Positions 19,521-28,932 of a DNA stretch of 64,000 nucleotides are shown here, piece by piece. The notes under the pieces were generated by a model, which searched no databases, was not told where the DNA came from, and was given only the letters and a program-made list of their open reading frames with translations. This DNA is from Pseudomonas sp. MWU13-2105 (GTDB taxonomy: Bacteria > Pseudomonadota > Gammaproteobacteria > Pseudomonadales > Pseudomonadaceae). A program made the translations under genes and the position numbers. Within the stretch, counting starts at the first letter, position 1; every line of letters starts with the position of its first letter. The DNA lies in assembly GCF_023242315.1 (NCBI RefSeq), contig NZ_JALLIY010000011.1, positions 124,001 to 188,000 of the forward strand, given 5' to 3'.

Positions 19521-20408
19521 TCAAGCCTTGTTTGATGATTGTTGGCAGAGCGCGAAACAGGCTTCCGCCAGTGCCGAGCGCGGCGCCCCCCGGCGCATGA
19601 TCAGGCCGAGGCGCGCCAGGGTCCGGGCCTCGGCGATGGGTTGCAGGCGCAGATGCTCGGTCAGGCCGTCAAGACCGCCATGCAACGGCATGATTGCGCA
19701 GCACAGGCCGCCATGGACGGCTTGCAGCAGTTGATGAACGGCATCGGTTTGTAGCAGCGGTTGCGGGGTCAGGCCGCGGCTGTGGAAGTTGTGGTCGATG
19801 GACTGGCGAAAGTGCATGCCGCTGGTGAGCATGCCCAGGGGCAGCTCGATCAGCGCTTCCCAGCTCAGGGGTTGTTCGCTGAAGCTGAAGAAACGCTGGT
19901 CGTAGAGCAGGCCCATGGCGGTTTCGTCCAGCGGCAGGGCTTCGAAGCGCTCGGTGTCCAGGCGTTCCAGGTAGGACACGCCGAGGTCCAGGCGGTTGCT
20001 CGCCAGTTGTTCGAGGATCTGCTCGGAGCTTGAGGACGAGAGTTCGAAGCGCAGGCTCGGATGTTGCTGATGCAGGCGTTGCATCAGTTGCACCGGATCG
20101 AAACTGGACAGCGGCACCACGCCCAGGCGCAAGGTGCCGACCAGATTGCCGCGACAGGCGGCGGCTTCGGCCTGCAGGCCGTCGTAGGCCGCCAGCACGG
20201 TGCGGGCCCAGGCCAGGACCCGCTCGCCGGGGGCGGTGAAGCCTTCGAAACGCTGGCCGCGGTTGACCAGTGGCAGCTCTAGCTCTTCCTCCAGGCTGCG
20301 CAGGCGCATGGACAGTGTCGGCTGGGTGATATGGCAGCGCGCCGCCGCCTGGCCGAAGTGGCGGGTCTCGTCCAGGGCAATCAGGAATTTCAGCTGTTTG
20401 ATGTCCAT
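19521..20408 (-). CDS. LysR-family transcriptional regulator
   Basis: The 295-residue LysR regulator has an N-terminal winged HTH (about 1-60: FGQAAARCHITQPTLSMRLR) and a substrate-binding domain similar in layout to OxyR. OxyR-type redox cysteines are not obvious (cysteines at AVHGGLCCAIMPL). It is 95 bp upstream of fdhD on the same strand, so it probably controls the fdhD/ydeP pair. It is not convincingly OxyR itself. Confidence 0.85.
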   Translation of the reverse strand: MDIKQLKFLIALDETRHFGQAAARCHITQPTLSMRLRSLEEELELPLVNRGQRFEGFTAPGERVLAWARTVLAAYDGLQAEAAACRGNLVGTLRLGVVPLSSFDPVQLMQRLHQQHPSLRFELSSSSSEQILEQLASNRLDLGVSYLERLDTERFEALPLDETAMGLLYDQRFFSFSEQPLSWEALIELPLGMLTSGMHFRQSIDHNFHSRGLTPQPLLQTDAVHQLLQAVHGGLCCAIMPLHGGLDGLTEHLRLQPIAEARTLARLGLIMRRGAPRSALAEACFALCQQSSNKA

Positions 20409-20544
20409 CGTCGTTCCGCAGGCTGTACAGCCGTGGATTCTAGCGCGCCTGGACTAGGCTTGTTGATTGGTGGATTGGAACCTTGCCGGACGTCACCGAT
20501 CAGGTCTTTCGCGTCTTGGCGTTTGCATCCAGGGAGAAAGAGCC

Positions 20545-20670
20545 ATGAGCCTTTTAGATACGTTCAAGAAGATATTGAAGCCAGAGTCATCTGACGATAA
20601 GCCCCAGCTGTGTTCAGCCATGGCCGACCAGCATGGGTTCGGGCCGGCTCAGGGCCTGCAATATTTTTGA
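20545..20670 (+). CDS. Small hypothetical protein (41 aa)
   Basis: The short frame has a good ribosome-binding site (AGGGAGAAAG before the ATG). The N-terminal amphipathic helix (SLLDTFKKILKP) is followed by a polar tail. No recognised family. It lies between the divergent LysR gene and the converging nucleotidase gene. Confidence 0.5.
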   Translation: MSLLDTFKKILKPESSDDKPQLCSAMADQHGFGPAQGLQYF

Positions 20671-20681
20671 AAACAGCTCTA

Positions 20682-21344
20682 TTACAGGCCTTCGACCAGT
20701 GTCCGGTAGTCGCCCACGGCGGCGAATTCCTCGGTGTCCTTGGGCCCCTTGCGGCTGTCCGGTTCGCTGACCGCGAGCAGATGCGCCACGCCGAAACGCC
20801 GGGCGCTACGCAGGATCGGCAAGGTATCGTCGATAAACAGGCTGCGCGCCGGGTCGAAGCCGATATCGGCCTGCAGGGCGTCCCAGAACTGCGGGTCTTC
20901 CTTGGCGAAACCGTAGTCATGGGAGCTGATCAACCGTTCGAAATACGGTGCCAGCTCGATCCGCTCCAGCTTCAACGACAAGGAATCGCGGTGGGCGTTG
21001 GTAATCAGGATGACCCGCTTGCCGGCCTGGCGGATGGCCGCGAGAAAGGTATCGGCATCCGGGCGCAGGGCGATCAGATGCGCCGTCTCCAGCTTCAACT
21101 CACGCACCGGCAGCTTCAGCTCGGCACTCCAGAAGTCCAGGCAGTACCACTTCAACTGGCCGGCATTGTCCCGGAACAGCGGCGTCAGCTCCTGCTCGGC
21201 CAGTTCCCGGCTGACACCATGCAGTTCGGCATAACGCTGGGGCAGGTGCTCCATCCAGAAGTGGTTGTCGTAGTGCAGGTCCAGCAGGGTGCCGTCCATA
21301 TCCAGCAGAACGGTGTCGATGTCGCGCCAGGGCAATGAGGACAT
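20682..21344 (-). CDS. yrfG: GMP/IMP nucleotidase (YrfG-type HAD phosphatase)
   Basis: The 220-residue HAD-superfamily phosphatase has motif I LLDMDGTLLDLHYDN (Asp nucleophile near residue 15), motif II ITNAH, and motif III/IV FAKEDPQFW and FIDDTLPIL. The family dephosphorylates GMP and IMP. The ATG at 21344 is supported by the upstream GAGAAG. It is divergent from nudE, 90 bp away, as in many pseudomonads. Confidence 0.88.
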   Translation of the reverse strand: MSSLPWRDIDTVLLDMDGTLLDLHYDNHFWMEHLPQRYAELHGVSRELAEQELTPLFRDNAGQLKWYCLDFWSAELKLPVRELKLETAHLIALRPDADTFLAAIRQAGKRVILITNAHRDSLSLKLERIELAPYFERLISSHDYGFAKEDPQFWDALQADIGFDPARSLFIDDTLPILRSARRFGVAHLLAVSEPDSRKGPKDTEEFAAVGDYRTLVEGL

Positions 21345-21434
21345 GGGAAACTTCTCGAACGGTAAAAAGATAGGAGGCAACAGACAATCGGAAAGCCACG
21401 GTATAGTAACCCGTTCACGCCCAGGAGCCGCCCC

Positions 21435-22001
21435 ATGCGCCAGAAACCCACCGTCCTCGCCCGCGAAATCGTCGCCAGCAGCCGTTTGTTCCGTGTTGAA
21501 GAAGTGCAACTGCGCTTTTCCAATGGTGTTGAGCGGACCTATGAGCGTCTGGTTGGCCGGGGTGCCGGTTATGGGGCGGTGATGATCGTGGCGATGATCG
21601 ATGCCGAGAATGCCTTGCTGGTGGAGGAGTACTGCGGCGGCACCGACGAATACGAACTGTCCCTGCCCAAGGGTCTGATCGAACCGGGCGAAGACGTGCT
21701 GGCGGCGGCCGAGCGTGAGCTCAAGGAAGAAGCGGGTTATGGCGCGCGGCAGTTGGAACACCTGACCGAGCTGTCCCTGTCGCCCGGCTATATGAGCCAG
21801 AAGATCCAGGTGGTCCTGGCCACCGACCTGTATGAAGAGCGCCTGGAAGGCGATGAGCCGGAGCCGATGCGTGTCGAGCGCGTCAATCTGCGGGAATTGT
21901 CCGCCCTGGTGCAGAACCCGCAGTTCAGCGAGGGGCGTGCCCTGGCCGCGTTGTATCTGGTGCGAGACCTGTTGACCCAGCGTGGAGTGTTTCAATCGTG
22001 A
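21435..22001 (+). CDS. nudE: ADP compounds hydrolase NudE
   Basis: The 188-residue Nudix hydrolase has the Nudix box near residues 82-104 (GLIEPGEDVLAAAERELKEE, ending AGY), complete in its Gly, Glu and REL/EE residues. NudE cleaves ADP-ribose, NADH and Ap-n-A compounds. It overlaps cysQ by 4 bp (GTGA), so the two are co-translated. Confidence 0.92.
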   Translation: MRQKPTVLAREIVASSRLFRVEEVQLRFSNGVERTYERLVGRGAGYGAVMIVAMIDAENALLVEEYCGGTDEYELSLPKGLIEPGEDVLAAAERELKEEAGYGARQLEHLTELSLSPGYMSQKIQVVLATDLYEERLEGDEPEPMRVERVNLRELSALVQNPQFSEGRALAALYLVRDLLTQRGVFQS

Positions 22002-22843
22002 GTGAGTTTTTTTCCAATCTGCCGCACCCGTACCTGGCCCCGGTGATCGATCTGGCGCGCCGCGCCGGTGAGGTCATCCTGCCGTTCTGGCGGGCCAATG
22101 TGCAGGTCATGGACAAGGCCGATGCCTCGCCGGTGACCGCCGCCGATATCGCCGCCCATCATCTGATTCTCGATGAGTTGACGGCGCTGGACCCGAGTAT
22201 TCCGGTGTTGTCCGAAGAGGACGCCGATATTGCCCAGGCAGTGCGCGCCGGCTGGCAGCGTTGGTGGCTGGTGGATCCGCTGGATGGGACCAAGGAATTT
22301 ATTGCCGGTAGCGAAGAGTTCACCGTGAACATTGCCTTGATCGAGCAGGGCCGGGTGGTGTTCGGCGTGGTGTCGATGCCGACCAACGGGCGCTGCTATT
22401 TCGGTGGTGCCGGCTTGGGCGCCTGGCGCGCGGATGCCGACGCGGCGCCGTTGCCGATCCGGGTGCGTGACGTACCAGCGGCGGGGGAGGCCTTTACCGT
22501 TGTCGCCAGTCGCCGGCATTCGAGCCCGGAGCAGGAGAAGTTGTTGGCGGGGCTGAGCAGCCGCCTGGGCGAGTTGGCGTTGGCGAATATCGGCAGTTCG
22601 CTGAAATTCTGCCTGTTGGCTGAAGGTGCGGCGGACTTCTATCCGCGCCTGGCACCGACCTCGCAGTGGGATACGGCGGCGGCCCAGGGGGTGCTGGAAG
22701 GCGCGGGCGGCGAGGTGTTGGAGTTGAGCGGCGAACGCTTCAGCTATCCGCCGCGCGAGTCGTTGCTCAATCCGTTTTTCCTGGCGCTGCCGGCCAATGC
22801 GCCATGGCGCGCACAACTGCCGGACTTGCTGCGAACACCCTAG
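21998..22843 (+). CDS. cysQ: 3'(2'),5'-bisphosphate nucleotidase CysQ
   Basis: The 281-residue inositol-monophosphatase-superfamily protein contains the metal-binding motif WWLVDPLDGTKEF near residue 92, and LSEEDADI and QWDTAAAQGVLEGAGG segments. CysQ hydrolyses PAP left over from sulfate assimilation. The start is a GTG at 21998 inside the nudE stop region; no better ATG fits. Confidence 0.92.
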   Translation: MSEFFSNLPHPYLAPVIDLARRAGEVILPFWRANVQVMDKADASPVTAADIAAHHLILDELTALDPSIPVLSEEDADIAQAVRAGWQRWWLVDPLDGTKEFIAGSEEFTVNIALIEQGRVVFGVVSMPTNGRCYFGGAGLGAWRADADAAPLPIRVRDVPAAGEAFTVVASRRHSSPEQEKLLAGLSSRLGELALANIGSSLKFCLLAEGAADFYPRLAPTSQWDTAAAQGVLEGAGGEVLELSGERFSYPPRESLLNPFFLALPANAPWRAQLPDLLRTP

Positions 22844-22918
22844 AGATCTTTTGGTGGCCTTTAGGGCCTCTTCGCGGGCAGGCGCCGCAAGGTCAACGGG
22901 GCTGCCCCGTTCTTCCTG

Positions 22919-23374
22919 TCAGCGGTGCAGTACGTACTGCCCGCTGAAGTGCACTGCCGTGTCCTCGCTACCTTCATTCACCACCCGCGTCTCCAGGGTC
23001 AACCGCGCCCGGCCATAACGCTGGTAGGTCGCCAGGAATTTCTTCCAGACCTTCTCCTGCGGCGCATCGCAGATCACCTGGGCATCCCCGGTCACCGGCA
23101 ACGGATAGCCGATCTGCCCTTCCTGAATCACGATATGCCCATCCTCGATCCCGGCCTCGCGCAGGCTCAGGTGCAACCAGCCCCAGCCGGCCAGGACCGC
23201 GCCGCAATACAGGCTACCGCCGAACATGGTGCTCTTGTGGTTGACGTTGGGCTCCAGCGGCAGGTGCAGGCGCAACTGCCCGGCCTGCCAGTCGAGGACC
23301 TTCAGTTTCATCTCACGGGTAAGCGGAATGTCGTGATGGAGGACGGATTCCAGGTAACGCGTGTCGCGGTTCAT
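22919..23374 (-). CDS. YiiD-C-type hotdog thioesterase
   Basis: The 151-residue protein carries a single hotdog domain like the C-terminal domain of YiiD (NVNHKSTMFGGSLYCGAVLAG near 43-63, the segment lining the acyl site). It has no signal peptide. It sits 22 bp downstream of dctD on the same strand, so it may be cotranscribed, although no functional link to dicarboxylate sensing is known. Confidence 0.8.
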   Translation of the reverse strand: MNRDTRYLESVLHHDIPLTREMKLKVLDWQAGQLRLHLPLEPNVNHKSTMFGGSLYCGAVLAGWGWLHLSLREAGIEDGHIVIQEGQIGYPLPVTGDAQVICDAPQEKVWKKFLATYQRYGRARLTLETRVVNEGSEDTAVHFSGQYVLHR

Positions 23375-23396
23375 GCACTGACCTCTTGGTGGTGAT

Positions 23397-24785
23397 TCAT
23401 TCGAGTTCGTCGCTGGCGGCGCTGCCGACGCTGTCGAAACTCAAACCGTGTTTGCGTAGCTTGTCATGCAGGGTCTTGCGCGGAATACCCAGGGCTTCGG
23501 CCAGGCTGCGCAGCGAGCCGTGGGCGCGCGCCAGTTCGGCGGCGATCAGGGATTTTTCGAAGTGTTCCACCTGTTCGCTCAAACTGCTGCCCGGGTGCCC
23601 GGCAATGCTCGCATCGAGATGCTCCGGCGTGTTGTCCAGGGCCAATTCCAGGCCGAGGGCGAAGCGCTCCGCGGCATTTTGCAGCTCGCGGACATTGCCC
23701 GGCCAGGCATGCCGCAACAACAGGCCGCGCTGCGCCGGTTGCAGGGTATGGGGTGGCAGGCCATGACGCGCGCTGGCTTCGTCGGCAAAGTGCTGGAACA
23801 GCATCAGGGCGTCTTCGCCGCGTTCGCGCAACGGCGGAATCCGCAGCGGCGCGACGTTCAGGCGGTAGTACAGGTCGGCGCGGAAACGCCCTTGGTCAGC
23901 CGCCTGGCGCAGGTCTTCCTTGGTCGCCGCGATCACCCGGATATCCAGCGGGATCTGCTGGTTGCCGCCGAGACGTTCGACCACCCGCTCCTGCAACAGC
24001 CGCAGCAGCTTGACCTGCACATCCAGGCTCATGCTTTCGATTTCGTCGAGGAACAGGGTGCCGCCGTTGGCGAATTCGAACTTGCCGATCCGGCGTTTCT
24101 GCGCCCCGGTAAAAGCCCCCGGTTCATGGCCGAACAGTTCGCTTTCCACGACCGACTCGGCCAGGGCGCCGGCGTTGATCGCCACAAAGGGGCCGTTGCG
24201 GCGGTTCGACAGGTCGTGCAGCGCCCGCGCCACGACTTCCTTGCCGGCGCCGGTCTCACCGAGGATCAGCACATCGGCGCGGGTCGCCGCCAGGGCACCG
24301 ATCTGTTCGCGCAGGCGCAGCATCAGTGGCGAATGGCCGACCAGTCGCGCGCTGAGCTCCTGGCGGTCGCTCAGGGCCAGGCGCAGGCTGCGGTTGTCCA
24401 GCACCAGGCGGCGCCAGGCCAGGGCCCGGCGCACGCTGTCGAGCAGGGCATCGCTGGCAAAGGGCTTCTCGAGGAAGTCATAGGCGCCGGCGCGCATGGC
24501 CTGCACGGCCAGGGGCACGTCGCCGTGCCCGGTGATCAGCAGCACCGGCAGTTCCGGGTCCTGCTCATGCAGCTCCTTGAGCAGTTCCAGGCCGTCCATG
24601 CCGGGCATGCGGATGTCGCTGACGATCACCCCCGGCCAGTCGCGCTCGATCTGCGCGGCCAGGCCCTGGGCCTCGGCCAGCGGCAGGATCTTCAGGCCGG
24701 CCAGGTCCAGGGTCTGGCTCAGGGCCTGGCGCAGGTGGGGATCGTCGTCGATCAGTACCACCTGGGTCTGGTGGTCGATTTTCAT
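23397..24785 (-). CDS. dctD: Sigma-54-dependent C4-dicarboxylate response regulator DctD
   Basis: The 462-residue NtrC-class regulator has a receiver domain with phosphoacceptor Asp57 (IVSDIRMPGMDG), an AAA+ domain with Walker A GETGAGKE and the sigma-54 contact loop GAFTGA, and a C-terminal Fis HTH (LRSLAEALGIPRKTLHDKLR). It would activate dicarboxylate transport genes on phosphorylation by DctB. The start overlaps the dctB stop by 4 bp. No dct transporter gene is adjacent in the window; in P. aeruginosa the dctPQM genes follow. Confidence 0.92.
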   Translation of the reverse strand: MKIDHQTQVVLIDDDPHLRQALSQTLDLAGLKILPLAEAQGLAAQIERDWPGVIVSDIRMPGMDGLELLKELHEQDPELPVLLITGHGDVPLAVQAMRAGAYDFLEKPFASDALLDSVRRALAWRRLVLDNRSLRLALSDRQELSARLVGHSPLMLRLREQIGALAATRADVLILGETGAGKEVVARALHDLSNRRNGPFVAINAGALAESVVESELFGHEPGAFTGAQKRRIGKFEFANGGTLFLDEIESMSLDVQVKLLRLLQERVVERLGGNQQIPLDIRVIAATKEDLRQAADQGRFRADLYYRLNVAPLRIPPLRERGEDALMLFQHFADEASARHGLPPHTLQPAQRGLLLRHAWPGNVRELQNAAERFALGLELALDNTPEHLDASIAGHPGSSLSEQVEHFEKSLIAAELARAHGSLRSLAEALGIPRKTLHDKLRKHGLSFDSVGSAASDELE

Positions 24786-26596
24786 ACACTCGAGTCCTCG
24801 GGTGGTTGCAAGCTGACCCCCGGCGCGCCGGCGCGCATCCGCAGGGTGATCAGGGCACCGCCTTCGCGGTGGTTGGCGAACAGCAGCTCGCCGCCGAAGG
24901 CGCGCATCAGCGAATCGCAGATCGCCAGGCCCAGGCCCAGGCCTTGGGTCCGTGTCTTGGTGGTGTAGAACGGCTCGCCGGCGCGATCCAGGGCTTCCAG
25001 GCAGAAACCCGGGCCATTGTCGCGAATCGTCAGGCTGACGCCCTGTTCGGAGGCTTGGGCACTCAGCCAGAGTTTACGCGGCGGGCCTTTTTCAGTCAGC
25101 GCGTCGAGGGCGTTCGCCAGCAGATTGCCGAGCACCTGGCGCAGGCGGGTTTCGCCGGCCTGGACCCACAGGGTCGCCGCCGGCAGGTCGCGGATCAATT
25201 CGACTTCCATCGCTCGCCGACGCTTGGCCAGCAAGGCCAGGGCATCGTCCAGGGCCGGTTGCAGGGCCACGCTTTCCGGGGCATGCCGGTCGCGTCGGGC
25301 GAAGGCGCGCAGGTGGGCAATGATCGAGGCCATGCGCCCGGTCAGTTCGCTGATCAGCTTGAGGTTGCCGCGGGCGTCGTCGGTACGCTGGTGGTCGAGC
25401 AGCACCTCGGCGTTTTCCGCATAGCTGCGGATTGCCGCCAGCGGTTGGTTGAGCTCGTGGCTGATACTCGCCGACATGGTGCCCAGGGCCGAGAGCTTGC
25501 CGGCCTGGACCAGGTCATCCTGGGCGCGCACCAGCTCCTGCTGGGCGTGTTCGCGTTCCAGCACTTCCTGTTTGAGACGCCGGTTGAGGCCCTCCAGGTC
25601 GCTGGTGCGTTCGGCGACGCGCATTTCCAGCTCGCGCCGGGCCTTGGCCTCGAAGGCGATCCGCTCCAGGTAATGGCGGCGCCGTTGCATCATCAGGCCG
25701 AGCAGCAGCATCAGCACCAGCAGGGTCGCGCCGCCGACCGCGACAACGGTCCGCACCGGGCGATCGACCAGGGTCCGGGGCGCCAGGATGCTGACGTTCC
25801 AGCCGGTTTCCTCGATCTGCTGGGTCTGGGTCAGCCAGGCATCGGGATCGATGTACAGGGGCTGGGGGTTACGGGTCGGGTAGGGTTGCACGGCGGTGAT
25901 CGCGTCGCGTTCCTGTGCGCTGAGCACACGGGTCGAACGGAAGCGCCATTCCGCATGCGAAGTGAGAATGACCACGCCATTGTGGTCGGTCATCATCAAC
26001 TGTTCCGGGGTCTTGCCCCAGAGGCTTTCGGTACGGTCCAGATCGACCTTGACCACCAGCACGCCGATGATCTTCTGCCCCTGGTGCACGGCCGCGGCAA
26101 AAAAGTAACCGCGCTTGCCCGAGGTGGTACCGAGGCCGAAGAAGCGCCCCAGGTGCCCGGCCATGGCCTCGGTGAAGTAGGGGCGGAAGGCGAAGTTGCG
26201 ATTGACGAAACTGTCGTGTTTGTCCCAGTTGGAGGCCGCCAGGGTCTTGCCGTTGGTGTCCATCAGGTACATGACTTCGGCGCCGGTCTGCGCGCAGATG
26301 CTCTGCAGCAGGCTGTTGGCATTGCTCAGGCGCAGGCCTTGCTCCGGCTCCGCCAGGGCGTCACGCAGCGCCGGCAGGTCGCCGAGGATCTGCGGCAGGA
26401 CCTCATAGCGATGCAAGGTGCCCAGCAGGTTGGCGACATAGAGGTCGAGGGTCTGGCGGTTCTGGCTGATCAATTCGTTGCGGTAGTAGCGCTCGGCGAG
26501 GTGTTCCAGCGGCCATAGCAGCGGCGCCAGGCACAGGAACAGCAGGGCGAGGCTGCGCCAGCGGGGTCTGCGGGGAAGGGTGGGGCTCGTGGTCAT
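24782..26596 (-). CDS. dctB: C4-dicarboxylate sensor histidine kinase DctB
   Basis: The 604-residue membrane kinase has a TM segment near 12-30, a periplasmic double-PAS/Cache sensor region (about 35-290), and a second TM segment near 290-310. A coiled coil then leads to HisKA with SASISHELNQPLAAIRSY (phosphorylated His near 384) and a HATPase domain (DNGPGF, GLGLGLAICDSL). It would phosphorylate DctD in response to succinate, fumarate or malate. It lies 37 bp downstream of the rml operon end. Confidence 0.92.
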   Translation of the reverse strand: MTTSPTLPRRPRWRSLALLFLCLAPLLWPLEHLAERYYRNELISQNRQTLDLYVANLLGTLHRYEVLPQILGDLPALRDALAEPEQGLRLSNANSLLQSICAQTGAEVMYLMDTNGKTLAASNWDKHDSFVNRNFAFRPYFTEAMAGHLGRFFGLGTTSGKRGYFFAAAVHQGQKIIGVLVVKVDLDRTESLWGKTPEQLMMTDHNGVVILTSHAEWRFRSTRVLSAQERDAITAVQPYPTRNPQPLYIDPDAWLTQTQQIEETGWNVSILAPRTLVDRPVRTVVAVGGATLLVLMLLLGLMMQRRRHYLERIAFEAKARRELEMRVAERTSDLEGLNRRLKQEVLEREHAQQELVRAQDDLVQAGKLSALGTMSASISHELNQPLAAIRSYAENAEVLLDHQRTDDARGNLKLISELTGRMASIIAHLRAFARRDRHAPESVALQPALDDALALLAKRRRAMEVELIRDLPAATLWVQAGETRLRQVLGNLLANALDALTEKGPPRKLWLSAQASEQGVSLTIRDNGPGFCLEALDRAGEPFYTTKTRTQGLGLGLAICDSLMRAFGGELLFANHREGGALITLRMRAGAPGVSLQPPEDSSV

Positions 26597-26633
26597 GAAG
26601 GGAATGCGCCGGTGGAGTCCGACGCATTATGTC

Positions 26634-27518
26634 TCAGCCCTGCTCTGCAAGACACTCGCGTAATGCGGTACGCCAATCCGGCTGGGCAACCTGCCATTCG
26701 CGCAACAGGCGGCTGCAATCCAGGCGCGAGTTCAACGGTCGGCGGGCGGGCGTCGGGTAGGCGCTGGAGGGAATGGCTGCAAGCAGCGCACAGGGCTTGT
26801 TCTGCGCCAGCAATTGCTCGCCGATGGCCTGGGCAAAACCGAACCAGGAAGTTTCGCCGCTGGCGGTCAGGTGGTAAGTACCCCAGGCACCGGCGTGGCC
26901 GGCCTGCCAGCGGTCGATCAGGGCGCGGGTGCTGTCGGCGATGGTGCCGGCCCAGGTCGGTGCACCGATCTGGTCGGCGACGATGCGCAGCTCCGGCTTT
27001 TCCTGCAGCAGCCGTTGCATGGTCAGCAGGAAATTGCGCCCGTGATTGGAGTAGACCCAACTGGTGCGCAGGATCAGGTGCTGGCCCTGGGCCGCGGCGA
27101 TGGCCCGCTCACCGGTCAGCTTGCTGTCGCCGTAGACGCTCAAGGGGTTGGTCGGGTCGTCTTCGCTGTAGGGTGTCTGCTTGCTGCCGTCGAACACGTA
27201 GTCGGTGGAGTAGTGGATCAGCGGGATGCCCAGGCTTGCGGCTTCCTCGGCGAAGATGCCCGGCGCCGTGGCGTTGATCGCGAACGCCAGGTCCACTTCG
27301 CTTTCGGCCTGGTCGACGGCGGTGTAGGCCGCGGCGTTGATGATCAGGTCGGGGCGCCGGGCCCGGACCTGCTGACGAATCTGTTCCGGGTGCGCCAGGT
27401 CGAGCTGGTCGCGGCCGAGGACGATCAGCTCGCCCAGGTCTTTGATCCGCTGTTGCAGCGCACGGGAGACTTGGCCGTGCGCGCCGCTGATGAGGATTTT
27501 CAGGGGGGGAGTGCTCAT
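26634..27518 (-). CDS. rmlD: dTDP-4-dehydrorhamnose reductase RmlD
   Basis: The 294-residue SDR-family enzyme has an N-terminal NADPH motif (ILISGAHGQVSRAL, a modified GxxGxxG) and the catalytic YGDSKLTGE (YxxxK, near 130). It performs the last step of dTDP-L-rhamnose synthesis. The start at 27518 overlaps the rmlC stop (ATGA). It is last in the BACD order. Confidence 0.93.
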   Translation of the reverse strand: MSTPPLKILISGAHGQVSRALQQRIKDLGELIVLGRDQLDLAHPEQIRQQVRARRPDLIINAAAYTAVDQAESEVDLAFAINATAPGIFAEEAASLGIPLIHYSTDYVFDGSKQTPYSEDDPTNPLSVYGDSKLTGERAIAAAQGQHLILRTSWVYSNHGRNFLLTMQRLLQEKPELRIVADQIGAPTWAGTIADSTRALIDRWQAGHAGAWGTYHLTASGETSWFGFAQAIGEQLLAQNKPCALLAAIPSSAYPTPARRPLNSRLDCSRLLREWQVAQPDWRTALRECLAEQG

Positions 27519-28060
27519 TCGAACAGGTCGGCCTCGTGCAGGGATTTGCCGTTCAGGTCCTTGGCCGACAGTTGCGGGATGCCAGTGAACTCCCAGTCGA
27601 TGGCCAGGGTCGGATCGTCCCAGCGAATGCAGCGTTCGGCGCTGGGGGTGTAGTAGTCGGTGGTCTTGTAGAGGAACTCGGCGGACTCGCTGAGGACCAC
27701 GAAACCGTGGGCGAAACCCTCGGGTACCCATAGCTGGCGGTTGTTTGCGGCGGACAGGCGCACGGCGACCCACTGGCCGAAATGCGCCGAGCTGCGGCGA
27801 ATGTCCACGGCGACATCCAGCACTTCGCCGGCAATCACCCGCACCAGCTTGCCCTGGGTGTTTTCCAGCTGATAGTGCAGCCCGCGCAAGACCCCTTGCT
27901 GCGAGCGCGAGTGGTTGTCCTGGACAAATGGCACGTCGAGTCCGGTGGCTTCCTGGAAGGCGCGGGCATTGAAGCTTTCATAGAAAAAACCGCGCTCGTC
28001 GCCAAAGACCTTGGGCTCAAGGATCAGCACGCCCGGCAGGCGTGTTGGCGTCGCTTTCAT
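27515..28060 (-). CDS. rmlC: dTDP-4-dehydrorhamnose 3,5-epimerase RmlC
   Basis: The 181-residue cupin-fold epimerase has the conserved QDNHSRSQQGVLRGLHYQ segment (catalytic His in LRGLHYQ) near residues 47-64 and WVPEGFAHGFVVLSE near 115. Overlaps by 4 bp with both neighbours show one tightly coupled operon. Confidence 0.94.
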   Translation of the reverse strand: MKATPTRLPGVLILEPKVFGDERGFFYESFNARAFQEATGLDVPFVQDNHSRSQQGVLRGLHYQLENTQGKLVRVIAGEVLDVAVDIRRSSAHFGQWVAVRLSAANNRQLWVPEGFAHGFVVLSESAEFLYKTTDYYTPSAERCIRWDDPTLAIDWEFTGIPQLSAKDLNGKSLHEADLFE

Positions 28061-28932
28061 TGCTGTTCCCCCGCGATGGTGAACAGGTATTGCCCATAAC
28101 CGGTCTTGCCGAAGTATTTGGCCCGCTCCAGCAGATACTCGCGATCGATCCAGCCGTTCTGGTAGGCGATCTCCTCCAGGCAGGCGACTTTCAGGCCCTG
28201 GCGGTGTTCGATGGTCTGCACGTACTGCGAGGCTTCCAGCAGGCTGTCGTGGGTCCCGGTATCGAGCCAGGCAAAGCCGCGTCCGAAGCGTTCGACATGC
28301 AGGTCGCCGCGCTTGAGGTAGGCGTTGTTGACGTCGGTGATCTCCAACTCGCCGCGAGGCGAAGGCTTGACCGCCTTGGCAATCCGGATGACCGAGTTGT
28401 CGTAGAAATACAAGCCGGTCACCGCATAGCTGGATTTTGGCTTGGCCGGTTTTTCCTCGATGGAGAGCGCACGACCTTCGCTGTCGAAGTCGATGACACC
28501 GAAGCGTTCCGGGTCCTTGACCCAATAGCCGAAGACCGTCGCGCCGCTCGGCCGTCGCGCGGCGTGTTTCAGCTGATCGCCAAAATGCTGGCCGTGGAAG
28601 ATGTTGTCACCGAGGATCAGGCACACCGGATCGTCGCCGATGAAGTCTTCGCCGATCAGGAAGGCCTGGGCCAGGCCGTCCGGGGAAGGTTGTTCGGCGT
28701 AGCTGAAGCGGACCCCGAACTGGCTGCCGTCACCCAGCAGGTTGCGATATTGCGGCAGGTCCTGGGGGGTGGAGATCACCAGGATTTCGCGGATACCGGC
28801 CAGCATCAGCACCGAGATCGGGTAGTAGATCATCGGCTTGTCGTAGATCGGCAGCAGTTGCTTGGAAACACCGAGGGTAATCGGGTGCAGCCGGGTGCCC
28901 GAGCCTCCCGCGAGGACAATACCTTTCATCAT
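28057..28932 (-). CDS. rmlA: Glucose-1-phosphate thymidylyltransferase RmlA
   Basis: The 291-residue nucleotidyltransferase has the signature KGIVLAGGSGTRLHPIT at its N terminus and IEEKPAKPKS mid-protein. It makes dTDP-glucose, the entry to dTDP-rhamnose for LPS or rhamnolipid. The start could be 28932 or the next codon 28929 (ATGATG); the AAGGAA site 8 bases upstream favours 28932, which overlaps the rmlB stop. Confidence 0.94.
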   Translation of the reverse strand: MMKGIVLAGGSGTRLHPITLGVSKQLLPIYDKPMIYYPISVLMLAGIREILVISTPQDLPQYRNLLGDGSQFGVRFSYAEQPSPDGLAQAFLIGEDFIGDDPVCLILGDNIFHGQHFGDQLKHAARRPSGATVFGYWVKDPERFGVIDFDSEGRALSIEEKPAKPKSSYAVTGLYFYDNSVIRIAKAVKPSPRGELEITDVNNAYLKRGDLHVERFGRGFAWLDTGTHDSLLEASQYVQTIEHRQGLKVACLEEIAYQNGWIDREYLLERAKYFGKTGYGQYLFTIAGEQQ